Positions 1-8,365 of a DNA stretch of 8,460 nucleotides are shown here, piece by piece (positions within the stretch are counted from its first letter, which is position 1; the number at the start of each line of letters is the position of its first letter). The stretch spans positions 1 to 8,460 of the forward strand of contig JAMFST010000166.1 of assembly GCA_026225435.1 (NCBI GenBank), given 5' to 3'. Position numbers and translations under genes: made by a program. The notes under the pieces are model-generated. The model was not told where the DNA came from, did no database searches, and worked only from the letters and a program-made list of their open reading frames with translations. The stretch comes from Labilithrix luteola. GTDB taxonomy: Bacteria; Myxococcota_A; Polyangia; Polyangiales; Polyangiaceae.

Positions 1-469
1 CCGAGGCCAGCCAGGGGAGCGCCTCGTTGGGGCGATCGAGCGCGACGTCGAGCAGGTGCCCGAGGTTGTGCGCGTACCACGGGTTCTTCGGCGAGCAGGT
101 GAGGGCGCGCGCGTAGGCCGACGCGGCGAAGCGGTAGTTCTCGAGCAGGGTCTGCGCGAAAGCGAGGATGGCCCAGCCGCGATCGTCGGTCGGCCGAAGC
201 GCCACCACGCGCCGCGCGTAGAGCGCCGCTCGCCAGGGATGACGCGGGGCGATCAGCTCGGCGAGCTGCCGGTGCGCGAACACGCTCTCGTCACTGTCGG
301 CCGGCGCGCTGCGCACCAGGCGGTGGAGCATCGGGAGCACGTCCGCGGGATCGAGCGCGCGCTTGAGCGCCCCTTCGACATCGCGTCGCAGCCGCTCGAC
401 GTCGCCCGCGTGACCGGCCGGCCCTTGCGTCGATCGCGACGTCTCGCTGTCCACTCCCTCGTCGTCCAC
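1..469 (-). CDS. TPR-repeat protein, N-terminal part (runs off left edge)
   Basis: The first 156 codons of a minus-strand gene are present; the rest lies beyond the left edge. The frame is open with G/C-rich third positions. Residues about 77-111 and 112-155 form helix pairs of TPR type: each has a WA/WY start, alanine at packing positions and a turn ending in RPT or SPKNP, followed by a partial third repeat around HNLGHLLD and PNEALPWLA. No signal peptide or membrane segment is visible in the part present. TPRs are protein-protein interaction scaffolds, so no specific role can be given. The start is uncertain: an in-frame TAG at 473-475 limits it to GTG at 469 or GTG at 454, neither with a well-placed ribosome binding site; 469 is the longest option. 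A 277-bp gap and a possible promoter separate it from the upstream gene, so it probably begins a new transcription unit. Confidence 0.8.
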   Translation of the reverse strand, partial: MDDEGVDSETSRSTQGPAGHAGDVERLRRDVEGALKRALDPADVLPMLHRLVRSAPADSDESVFAHRQLAELIAPRHPWRAALYARRVVALRPTDDRGWAILAFAQTLLENYRFAASAYARALTCSPKNPWYAHNLGHLLDVALDRPNEALPWLAS

Positions 470-533
470 GAACTAGGGTGTAGCTGCGTGTTTCAATCGG
501 TGCAACGCGAAGAGTCGGGATCGCGAAGATTCA

Positions 534-561
534 TTTGTACGTGGTCGAAAGACTGGCTCAA
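534..561 (-). promoter_or_regulatory. Candidate sigma70-type promoter for the TPR gene
   Basis: Reading the minus strand, TTGAGC (561-556) and TACAAA (539-534) are separated by 16 bp; each matches four of six bases of the TTGACA/TATAAT consensus. The element sits in the AT-richer part of the gap and would start transcription near 527, about 58 nt before the GTG at 469. Myxobacterial promoters are poorly predicted by E. coli rules, so this is only a candidate. Confidence 0.3.
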
Positions 562-580
562 ACCCCGATGACGTGCTCTC

Positions 581-608
581 GCGTCATGACGCAGGGGCCC
601 GCGCGGGC
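581..608. repeat. Two adjacent 12-bp perfect palindromes
   Basis: GCGTCATGACGC (581-592) and GCCCGCGCGGGC (597-608) are each perfect inverted repeats with no spacer, four bases apart, upstream of the candidate promoter of the TPR gene. Such sites can bind dimeric regulators. A GC-only palindrome is easily met by chance in DNA of this composition; the first, which contains the TCATGA core, is less so. The functional role is unknown. Confidence 0.35.
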
Positions 609-723
609 TCATGGAACGGCATCTTTTAAGCCGCTTCATCACGATGCGGCACGCGCGATGCAAAGCCCGTCACAACTTGCACGTACCCCTCACGCACAGC
701 TTGACGACACTCCCGCGAAGCGT

Positions 724-747
724 AGACGCCTCTCGCGTTTAGCGTCT
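724..747 (-). terminator. Weak hairpin at the stop codon of the 531-residue gene
   Basis: On the minus strand, AGACGC and GCGTCT (6-bp stem, 12-nt loop) begin within the TGA stop of the preceding gene. No T-tract follows, so it does not meet the criteria for an intrinsic terminator; it could at most be an RNA 3'-end structure. It is listed because no better terminator was found downstream of the chaperone genes. Confidence 0.12.
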
Positions 748-2342
748 CAGCGGAAGCTTATGATGCGCTGCTGATTCAGCTCGCAGAGGATGCGCAGCGT
801 GTCGAGCACGGGCATGCCGGAGACGTCGAGGATCATCTCGAGGCTGCTGATGCCGTCCACGTGGGAGAGCACGAAGCCGGCGCGGTGATCGATGGACAGC
901 CAGCGCAGCTGGTCGCGCGGGACCATCACCACCGGCACGCGATCGAGCGGGCCGATGCGCGCGGTGTACATTTGTTGAAGGACGGAGCGGCAGCTCTCGG
1001 CGTACTCGCGCGCCTCGCCGGCGGCGGGTGTGTCGCTCGCCTCTTCGAGGATGGACTCGGCGATGGCCAGCGCGCCGGTGTAGTCGCCGAGGGAGAAGCG
1101 CTCGCGCATCTCCTGGGTCGGCTCGGTCTCCGCCTTGCGCGTCGGGGGCACCGAGCTGCCGCTGCCGCTCGGCTTGACCAGGGTGAGGTCGTCCTCGAAC
1201 CCGAGACGTGGCACCGCCAGCGGCGTGATGCGCGGAGCTTCGAGCTCGCGCGTCGTGCGACCGCCGGGGTAAGGGGTGGCGCGCTGGTGATCGGCCTGGA
1301 GCGCGGTCTCGTCGGAGAAGCTCTCCGGAGCCACGCTGAGCGCGCGCTCGACCCGCTCCTCGAGCGTCGAGCCCACCTGCGGCGAGCGTTCGCCCGGGGG
1401 GGACACGCTGCTCGCGACGTTGACCTCCCGTTCCTCGCGCGCCTCGCGTCCGCTGGCCGACGAAGGGGGAGTCGACGGGGACAGCGCGGCCGGGACGACC
1501 GAGGCGGTCTCCGAGGTCCATACGCGGGTGGCGCGCTTGGAGACGAACGGCTTGTGCGCCGGGGGCGTCGGGGCGGTGTGCGCACCCGGGCGCAGGGTCG
1601 GCGAACGTTTCGACGTCGGCGGCTCGCTCGCCACGTGACCGCTCGCCGGCGGAAGAGACGTGTCCGAAGGATCGATTTCGCGCGAGCTGGCCGACGCATC
1701 GGGGATCATCGTTTCGGCCTCGTTGGTCGGCGCTTCCTCGTCCTCGGCGCTCCATCCGCGGTCGATCGACGACCAGGCATTGCCCGGGTTGTTGGCCGGC
1801 GGGACCACCGACGCCAGCCGTGCGTCGGCCAGCATCAGCAGGTTGCCCGAGGCGCGCGCCACGCGGGTGGGCGGCTCGCGCTCGGCCGGGTGCCTGGCCG
1901 AGCTCTCCGTCTTGCGCGTGTCCACCGGCGAGGTCGCCGGCATGCTCGGCGGCGTCAGCGCCGGCGGCGGCGCGGTCTCCGCCTTGCTCGCCGGCATCGA
2001 CGGCGGGTGCGTGTTGACCGAGCGTTTGCGCGCGTTCTCGAGCTCCACCTCGTCGGTCAGGGTCTGCGACGGACCGCGCATGGGTGTGATGCTCGGCGAA
2101 GCCTGAGCCGCCGTGGGCAGCGGGGGAGGCCGACCATGCTGAGACGGCCGGTCGTCCGCTTCGCGAGCGAAGGCGGTCACGTCGAAAGGTGGAGCCACCG
2201 TCGGTCGTTCGCCGTCGGCTCCGTCGGTCTCGTCGTCGTCGTCGTGGCGCGCCACCGCGTCGACCTCTTCGAGATCGAGATCCAGCTCGAGGGCTCTCGC
2301 GAGCCCTTTGCCGGGAGTATCGGGCTTGTTCGGCGTGCTCAC
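747..2342 (-). CDS. Disordered protein with C-terminal TPR-like hairpin and GFVLSxVDG module
   Basis: This 531-residue protein has no recognised enzymatic domain. Residues 1-45 are acidic, with a DDDDETD run encoded by a GTC-repeat tract near 2231-2245. Residues about 46-405 are low-complexity and rich in Pro, Ser, Thr, Ala and charged residues, with the motif PPSMPA at 113-118 and again at 131-136; this part is probably disordered. Residues about 409-460 form one TPR-like helical hairpin (RFSLGDYTGALAIAESIL), followed by a compact module at 467-531 containing WLSIDHRAGFVLSHVDG and a helical tail. The same module is at the N-terminus of the J-protein two genes upstream. There is no signal peptide, so it is likely cytoplasmic. 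The GTG at 2342 is the only start possible, because an in-frame TAA lies just upstream; no strong ribosome site is seen. It follows dnaK by 52 bp and is probably co-transcribed, suggesting a partner or client of that chaperone. Confidence 0.85.
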   Translation of the reverse strand: MSTPNKPDTPGKGLARALELDLDLEEVDAVARHDDDDETDGADGERPTVAPPFDVTAFAREADDRPSQHGRPPPLPTAAQASPSITPMRGPSQTLTDEVELENARKRSVNTHPPSMPASKAETAPPPALTPPSMPATSPVDTRKTESSARHPAEREPPTRVARASGNLLMLADARLASVVPPANNPGNAWSSIDRGWSAEDEEAPTNEAETMIPDASASSREIDPSDTSLPPASGHVASEPPTSKRSPTLRPGAHTAPTPPAHKPFVSKRATRVWTSETASVVPAALSPSTPPSSASGREAREEREVNVASSVSPPGERSPQVGSTLEERVERALSVAPESFSDETALQADHQRATPYPGGRTTRELEAPRITPLAVPRLGFEDDLTLVKPSGSGSSVPPTRKAETEPTQEMRERFSLGDYTGALAIAESILEEASDTPAAGEAREYAESCRSVLQQMYTARIGPLDRVPVVMVPRDQLRWLSIDHRAGFVLSHVDGISSLEMILDVSGMPVLDTLRILCELNQQRIISFR

Positions 2343-2394
2343 GATTCGTGCGCTCTCGATCCGGGGTTACGACGGTCTCAGGGCTCCTTCACCT

Positions 2395-4218
<1,824 letters not shown>

Positions 4219-4251
4219 GGCGCTCCGTCGTTCGCGAAAGGTACAGCCACG

Positions 4252-4277
4252 ATGGTAGACGAAATCGCCGAGACAAG
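4252..4277 (-). promoter_or_regulatory. Candidate heat-shock (sigma32-like) promoter upstream of dnaK
   Basis: On the minus strand, CTTGTCT (4277-4271) and CTACCAT (4258-4252) are separated by 12 bp, resembling the sigma32 pattern CTTGAAA / CCCCAT. The spacing is too short for a sigma70 promoter. The start would be near 4245, leaving a leader of about 27 nt before the dnaK ATG. It lies in the 106-bp gap between the J-protein and DnaK genes. No CIRCE-type inverted repeat (TTAGCACTC-N9-GAGTGCTAA) is present. The match is partial and could be chance. Confidence 0.25.
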
Positions 4278-4324
4278 CCTCATTCCGTGTGAGCGCCCCC
4301 CAAAAGAGCGCAGGCCGGAGACCG

Positions 4325-6325
4325 CTAGCCGACTTCCTTGAGGCGGCGGGCGACGTGCAGGACCGCCGGGTGGGTCGGAGAGAGCTGCAGGGCGGCGTCG
4401 ATCTCGCGCTTGGCGTTGAGCATCATGCCGCCGCCGATGTACACGGCGGCCAGGGTGGCGCGGTGCCCGGCGTTCTGCGGCTCGATCGCCACGGCGCGCT
4501 TGGCCAGCTCGCTCGCCTCGCGCATGTTCCCGCCCGAGCGGAGGATGGCGTTGGCGGCGCGCTCGTGGGCGATGGCCTCGTTCGGCCGGGCGCGCGCCAC
4601 CTTGGCCCAGGAGCGAGCGGCCTCGCGCCAGTTCTCCGCCTTCTCCTCGTAGCGCGCCTGCTTCTCGTAGTTGACCGAGAGGATCTCGTCGGCCTGCTTC
4701 TGCGTGTTGACGGTCAACGCGTTGAGCTCCGCGTTGTCCGGGTCGAAGCTCAGGGCGACGCGCAGCGAGTTCAACGCCGCCGCCCAGTCCCCCTTGGCGA
4801 GGAGCGCCTCGGCGTTCGCCTTGTACTTCTGCACCTGGGCGCTGCGCGAGTCGACGATTCGCTCCTCGTAGCGGCGCTTGAGCGCATCGACCGCGTCGCG
4901 CGGGTTCATCGTGCCGGGGGCGCCCGCTCCGGGCGCGCTCGGAGGAGCGCTCGGAGCGCCGGGGACGGTCGAGACGCGGGCGCCGACGCTTGCCATCCCC
5001 GTGCTCGACGGTCGCCCTGCGCCCGCTCCGCCGAGGAGCTTTCGCGCCAGGGCCTCGCGAGCCGCCTGCGCGTCGAAGGTGCGCGACGGCGAGGTGGGAA
5101 TGTGCGGCCGGTTCGGAGACGCGGGGCCCGGCGCGGTCCTGATCTCGGCCGGCGGATTGACGCTGACGGCGACGCTCTGCTGGGCGGCGCGCTGCACCTC
5201 CTCCTCGGCGCGGCGGATCTCTTCCTGCGCGCTGGAGAGGCGGGTCTCCTGCTCGCGGACCGACTCGCGAATGCCGAGGTACGCGTCGTACTCCGCCCGG
5301 TCCACCTTCGAGGTCAGCGTGTCGTGGGCGATGGTGAAGCGACCGAAGATCGCCTCCATCTTCGCCTTGTACTGGCCGAGATTCTTCCGGAAGTACTTGT
5401 CCGGGTGGAAGTGGGAGGCCAGCTCGTAGTAGGCGCGCTTGATCAGCTTCCTGTCGCCGGAGCGGTCGACGCGCAGGAGCGTGTAGTAGTCCAGCGTGTC
5501 CATGCTGGAGAACAGCTCGTCGATGCGGGTGCGGAAGTCCGGCTCGAGGTCGATCCCGTCGAGACTTTGATAAGGTTGTTGCTCCGCCGGCGGGGAGCCC
5601 GACGCGGCGGCCATCGTCGCGGCGGCACCCGGTGAGACGTAGCCCGGCTGCTGGACCTGCACCGGGCCCGAAGGCGGCGGGCGCGACGGCGGCGACTGCG
5701 CGGCGCCGGACATCATCGGCGAGGAGCGCGGAGGCGGCGGGATCTGCGAGGGAGGCACGTGGGCCTGCGCCACGGTGGTCGGCGTGTTGTAACGGACCGG
5801 CGGGGCGCTCGGGGAACGCCCGCCGAGGCCGGAGAAGGTCGACGGATTGAGCGGGTTCGCCGGCTGCTGCTGCTGCCCGAAAGGCTGCGAGGGGGGAGGT
5901 GGCGCGTTCGAGCCGCCGGCGCGGGGGCGTGTCGAGGGGCGATCGACCGCGACCTGTGCGTAGGAGCCGCTGATGCTCGCCTTGACCGAGCTGTCGAGCG
6001 AGGCGGGGATGACGCTGACCTTCGGCCCCGGCGTCCGGGTGTGCAGATCGTGCGGCATGATCGAGCCGGCGCTGCGGACCGACATGTTGGGGATGGCCGG
6101 CATCTCGACCAGCCTGTGGTGCACCAGCGAGGCGAGCGATTCGCGCACGTCCTCGTCGTCGAGGCCGGTCGTGCGGACGATCACCTCGCCGCTGGCCACC
6201 CCGTCGACGCGGGAGAGGACGAAGCCGTCGGTCGGCGACAGATCGAGCGTGCGCAGGTCGACCGTCCTCGCGAACGAGGTGAGCCGCGGAACGAGCGTCA
6301 GGTTGATGCCGGCGGGGAGGACCAT
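4325..6325 (-). CDS. J-domain co-chaperone with N-terminal GFVLSRVDG module and C-terminal TPRs
   Basis: This 666-residue J-protein probably stimulates the ATPase of the adjacent DnaK and brings clients to it. Residues about 10-78 carry the GFVLSRVDG module (34-42) shared with the protein downstream of dnaK. Residues 80-255 are Pro/Ser/Gln-rich and probably disordered. The J domain is central, at about 276-351: DYYTLL, a basic helix II (LIKRAYYELASHF), the HPD triad at 307-309, and a long helix III-IV ending in RAEYDAYL. A charged, coiled-coil-like helix (354-384) and a second Pro/Ala-rich linker follow, then TPRs from about 495 to the end. There is no Gly/Phe region, zinc finger or DnaJ C-terminal domain, so it is a type III (class C) J-protein. 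The ATG lies 28 bases inside the acyltransferase gene; an in-frame TAG lies just upstream and no ribosome binding site is visible, so translation is probably coupled. The 106-bp gap to dnaK and their pairing suggest they act together. Confidence 0.92.
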   Translation of the reverse strand: MVLPAGINLTLVPRLTSFARTVDLRTLDLSPTDGFVLSRVDGVASGEVIVRTTGLDDEDVRESLASLVHHRLVEMPAIPNMSVRSAGSIMPHDLHTRTPGPKVSVIPASLDSSVKASISGSYAQVAVDRPSTRPRAGGSNAPPPPSQPFGQQQQPANPLNPSTFSGLGGRSPSAPPVRYNTPTTVAQAHVPPSQIPPPPRSSPMMSGAAQSPPSRPPPSGPVQVQQPGYVSPGAAATMAAASGSPPAEQQPYQSLDGIDLEPDFRTRIDELFSSMDTLDYYTLLRVDRSGDRKLIKRAYYELASHFHPDKYFRKNLGQYKAKMEAIFGRFTIAHDTLTSKVDRAEYDAYLGIRESVREQETRLSSAQEEIRRAEEEVQRAAQQSVAVSVNPPAEIRTAPGPASPNRPHIPTSPSRTFDAQAAREALARKLLGGAGAGRPSSTGMASVGARVSTVPGAPSAPPSAPGAGAPGTMNPRDAVDALKRRYEERIVDSRSAQVQKYKANAEALLAKGDWAAALNSLRVALSFDPDNAELNALTVNTQKQADEILSVNYEKQARYEEKAENWREAARSWAKVARARPNEAIAHERAANAILRSGGNMREASELAKRAVAIEPQNAGHRATLAAVYIGGGMMLNAKREIDAALQLSPTHPAVLHVARRLKEVG

Positions 6326-7266
6326 GCGGGCTGCGTCGAAGCGCCGAGTCTAGAGGGTCGGCTCGGTTCCGCAAAGCGCTCGTGCATCCAGACCCAGCCT
6401 TCGGGGAAGGCGAGGATGCGCTGCCCGATGACGTCGTTGAGACGTTGCGTCAGCGCCCGCGCCACCCGATCGCGCTCCGCTGCAGAAAAAGCCCCGTTCG
6501 CCTCGTCTTGCGGGAGCCGCTCGACGACCAAGCGGCCGTCGCGGTCGGCCGTCACCACCACGATCGCGGCTCCCGTCGCCAGCGCCAGGCGGGCCGGTCC
6601 GACCACGGTCCGGGCGGGGCGACCGAGGAAGAGCGCGTCGACCGAGCGCGCCCGGCTCGCCAGATCCATGGGCGCGCCGAGGACTCCGCCGCCGCGCAAG
6701 GTGCGGACGATGCGCGCCGTCGATCCCGGGGCGCCGCGCTCGATGGCGGCGACGCCGGACGGGCCGCGCAGGCGGCGGTAGACGAACTCGAGCCGGGGGT
6801 CGTAGGCGCCGCGGGTGACCGAGACGAGCGGAACCCCGTGCGCCACCAGCGACGAAGCGACCTGCTCCCACGGCCCCAGGTGGGCCGAGACCAGCAGCAC
6901 GCCGCGCCCTTCGTCGATCGCTGCGCGCAGCACCTGAGCGCCGTCGCCGGCGAAGCGGAGCACCGGAAGTACCCGCCCCGAGGCGGCCACCAGCGCATCT
7001 CCGAGGTATCCGCCCAGCCGACGGAACGCCGCCCGCGCGAGAGCCGTCCGCTCCGCGCTCGGCATCCGGGGGAACACCAGCCCCAGGTTTCCCTCGGCCA
7101 GGCGCCGCTGGTGGCCGAGCAGCCGCGGCGCGAGCCAGCCGAGCCCCTGACCGAGGCGGCGCAGCAGGCTCGCCGGCACCCGCGGCAAGAGCGCGAAGAG
7201 CGCCACCGCAAAGGCGTGGATGACGTCGTTCTTCCAGCGCTGGCGACGGGTCCAGGAGGCGCTCAT
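6298..7266 (-). CDS. Lipid A biosynthesis acyltransferase-family protein (LpxL/HtrB type)
   Basis: This 322-residue protein belongs to the inner-membrane acyltransferases that add secondary acyl chains to lipid A or related lipids. An N-terminal hydrophobic or amphipathic stretch (about 15-48) should anchor it. The catalytic HX4E motif is HLGPWE, with His129 and Glu134. Further family features are the GNLGLVFP segment (59-66), ALFLGRPARTVVGPARLALATGA (split at 211-233) and the C-terminal FPEGWVWMHERF (287-298), close to the usual WxWxHRRF. The DQ pair commonly found between the catalytic motif and FLG is replaced by MDLASR (200-205), so substrate preference may differ. Length is normal for the family. 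The ATG overlaps the stop of the upstream lipoprotein gene (ATGA, 7263-7266), and the 3' end overlaps the J-protein gene by 28 bases. The true acceptor (lipid A or another lipid) and the acyl donor cannot be read from sequence. Confidence 0.88.
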   Translation of the reverse strand: MSASWTRRQRWKNDVIHAFAVALFALLPRVPASLLRRLGQGLGWLAPRLLGHQRRLAEGNLGLVFPRMPSAERTALARAAFRRLGGYLGDALVAASGRVLPVLRFAGDGAQVLRAAIDEGRGVLLVSAHLGPWEQVASSLVAHGVPLVSVTRGAYDPRLEFVYRRLRGPSGVAAIERGAPGSTARIVRTLRGGGVLGAPMDLASRARSVDALFLGRPARTVVGPARLALATGAAIVVVTADRDGRLVVERLPQDEANGAFSAAERDRVARALTQRLNDVIGQRILAFPEGWVWMHERFAEPSRPSRLGASTQPAWSSPPAST

Positions 7267-7793
7267 CTCCGCTGCGGGATCGGTCCGTCCGGCTCGACGC
7301 TGGTGCCGTCGGGGCAGCTGCCGCAGGAGGTGCGCACCCGGCGGCGGGCCGAGCGGAGCCGCGCCTTGTCGTCCCCGCAGGTCTGATCCGCGTCGAGCTG
7401 ACAGAGCTGCCCGCAGGCCCGATCCATCGAGGCGAGCGCGCGACACGCCTGCCGGCAGTCGGCAGGGGCCGCGTCGATCGTCCGCGCGGCGCGCTCGAAG
7501 TCGCCGTCGGGGCCCGAGTGGTCGCGACCGTCCGCAGACGGAGCCACGGTAGCGGGCGCCGGCGGCGTGCTGGAGCCGTCGAGCGGCGCGGTCGCCGGAG
7601 CCGCTGCCGCGACGTCGTTCTGCGCTTCCGCGGAGGCGGGCGACATCGGCGCGGCCGGGGCGGCTGCGCTCTGCCGGGGCGCGGCTCCGCATCCGGTCGC
7701 TGCCAGGACGAGGATCGTCGCGGCGAGCGTCACGAGACGATGGCGAGAGCCGCGAGGGCGAGGGGACGGAATCGAAGTCGGCGTCGGGATCAC
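7263..7793 (-). CDS. Small cysteine-rich lipoprotein
   Basis: This is a 176-residue predicted lipoprotein of unknown function. The signal peptide has a basic region (PRPRGSRHR) and a hydrophobic core (20-31), ending in AATGC with Cys35 as the likely lipidation site; Ala rather than Leu at -3 makes the lipobox slightly unusual. Residues 36-95 are an Ala/Pro/Ser-rich tether. The C-terminal domain (about 98-160) holds seven cysteines: C113, C117, C127, C131, C139, C157 and C160. They form two CX3C pairs within a helical stretch, a single Cys, and a final CX2C. This suggests a small disulphide-stabilised or metal-binding domain outside the cytoplasm. The GTG start is well supported by AGGAG at 7801-7805 and overlaps the upstream stop as GTGA. 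Coupling to the acyltransferase places it in an envelope-related operon. Confidence 0.83.
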   Translation of the reverse strand: MIPTPTSIPSPRPRGSRHRLVTLAATILVLAATGCGAAPRQSAAAPAAPMSPASAEAQNDVAAAAPATAPLDGSSTPPAPATVAPSADGRDHSGPDGDFERAARTIDAAPADCRQACRALASMDRACGQLCQLDADQTCGDDKARLRSARRRVRTSCGSCPDGTSVEPDGPIPQRR

Positions 7794-8365
7794 GGAGCAG
7801 CTCCTGCGTCGGACAGCGCGCGACGTACCACATCGTCCTGGATGCGCACCGCCTCGTCGAGGCTCGTGCGGGCCCGCGCGCGCTCGGCCTTCGCCGCGGA
7901 CGTGTCGCCGGCATCGGCGAGCGCCTCGGCCTGCGCCTCGAGCGCCGTCCCTTGCACCTCGAGGAGGTGGCCGCGGAAGTACGGCGCGGCGGGAAGGGCG
8001 AGGCCGCGGGTCACGTCGTCGAGCGCCGCGCGCGGGGCGTCTCGTTCGAGCTCCAGCTCGGCCAGTCGCGCGAAGGTGTCGGCGAGCACCTCGTCCACCT
8101 CCGGCGTCTGCGGGTGCGGTGCGGCGACGAGGGCGTCGAGCGCGGCCACCGCCTGATCGATGGAGCCGTCGGCCTCGGCCAGGTTCGCGCGGTGATGCTG
8201 CGCCCGCGCCTCGGAAAGAAACGCGACGAGCGCCGTGTCCTGCGGCTCCTCGGAGCGCCCTGCGCGATCGACCGGCGAGCGGTGATCAGCGCGTGAACAT
8301 CCGGTCGCGAAGAGGGCGCCGATGACCGCCAGCGCGAGCCACGTCGGCAGGATCACGCGCTTCAC
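7790..8365 (-). CDS. Helical, TPR-like lipoprotein
   Basis: This is a 191-residue predicted lipoprotein. MKR and the hydrophobic core VILPTWLALAVIGALF lead to a lipobox ending in ATGC, with Cys23 as the lipidation site. After a short charged linker (24-42) the rest is almost entirely alpha-helical, with Ala/Leu-rich hairpins at about 43-82, 88-122 and 127-185. They resemble degenerate TPR repeats: the SIDQAVAALDALV and APRAALDDVTRGLAL segments look like repeat B-helices. It is probably a periplasmic or membrane-attached scaffold; no enzymatic motif is seen. The GTG start overlaps the stop of the preceding gene (GTGA, 8362-8365), and only a G-rich stretch precedes it in place of a clear ribosome site. 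Its own stop overlaps the next lipoprotein start (GTGA, 7790-7793). It could belong to a secretion, surface or cell-wall assembly complex, but nothing specific is shown. Confidence 0.85.
   Translation of the reverse strand: MKRVILPTWLALAVIGALFATGCSRADHRSPVDRAGRSEEPQDTALVAFLSEARAQHHRANLAEADGSIDQAVAALDALVAAPHPQTPEVDEVLADTFARLAELELERDAPRAALDDVTRGLALPAAPYFRGHLLEVQGTALEAQAEALADAGDTSAAKAERARARTSLDEAVRIQDDVVRRALSDAGAAP
7801..7805 (-). promoter_or_regulatory. Ribosome binding site (AGGAG) fixing a GTG start
   Basis: AGGAG on the minus strand ends seven bases before the GTG at 7793. It is the best Shine-Dalgarno sequence in the window and decides the start of the cysteine-rich lipoprotein, even though it lies inside the preceding gene. 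Confidence 0.7.

Larger units (their letters stand above)
470..746. other. Intergenic region, lower GC than surroundings
   Basis: This 277-bp stretch between two minus-strand genes holds no supported gene. The short plus-strand reading frames crossing it have no family-like sequence. It contains a candidate minus-strand promoter (534-561), two 12-bp perfect palindromes four bases apart (581-608), and a 5-bp-stem hairpin (630-650, arms GCCGC and GCGGC, 11-nt loop) that is not followed by a T-run in either direction. It is the only sizeable non-coding gap in the window, so it probably carries both the end of the chaperone transcription unit and the control region of the TPR gene to its left. 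Confidence 0.6.

Noticed and set aside
470..774. Short plus-strand frame starting near 535 as a small gene
   Set aside because: It has no ribosome binding site or family-like sequence, runs into the end of the 531-residue gene on the other strand, and its composition is that of random GC-rich DNA.
4281..4315. C-run plus A-run with two GAGCGC copies after the J-protein stop, as a terminator
   Set aside because: The GAGCGC copies are direct, not inverted, so they cannot form a stem, and no hairpin followed by a T-tract is present.
7267..7914. Upstream extension of the acyltransferase frame to 7914
   Set aside because: This part is an arginine-rich shadow of the two lipoprotein genes. The family N-terminus fits the ATG at 7266, which forms an ATGA overlap.
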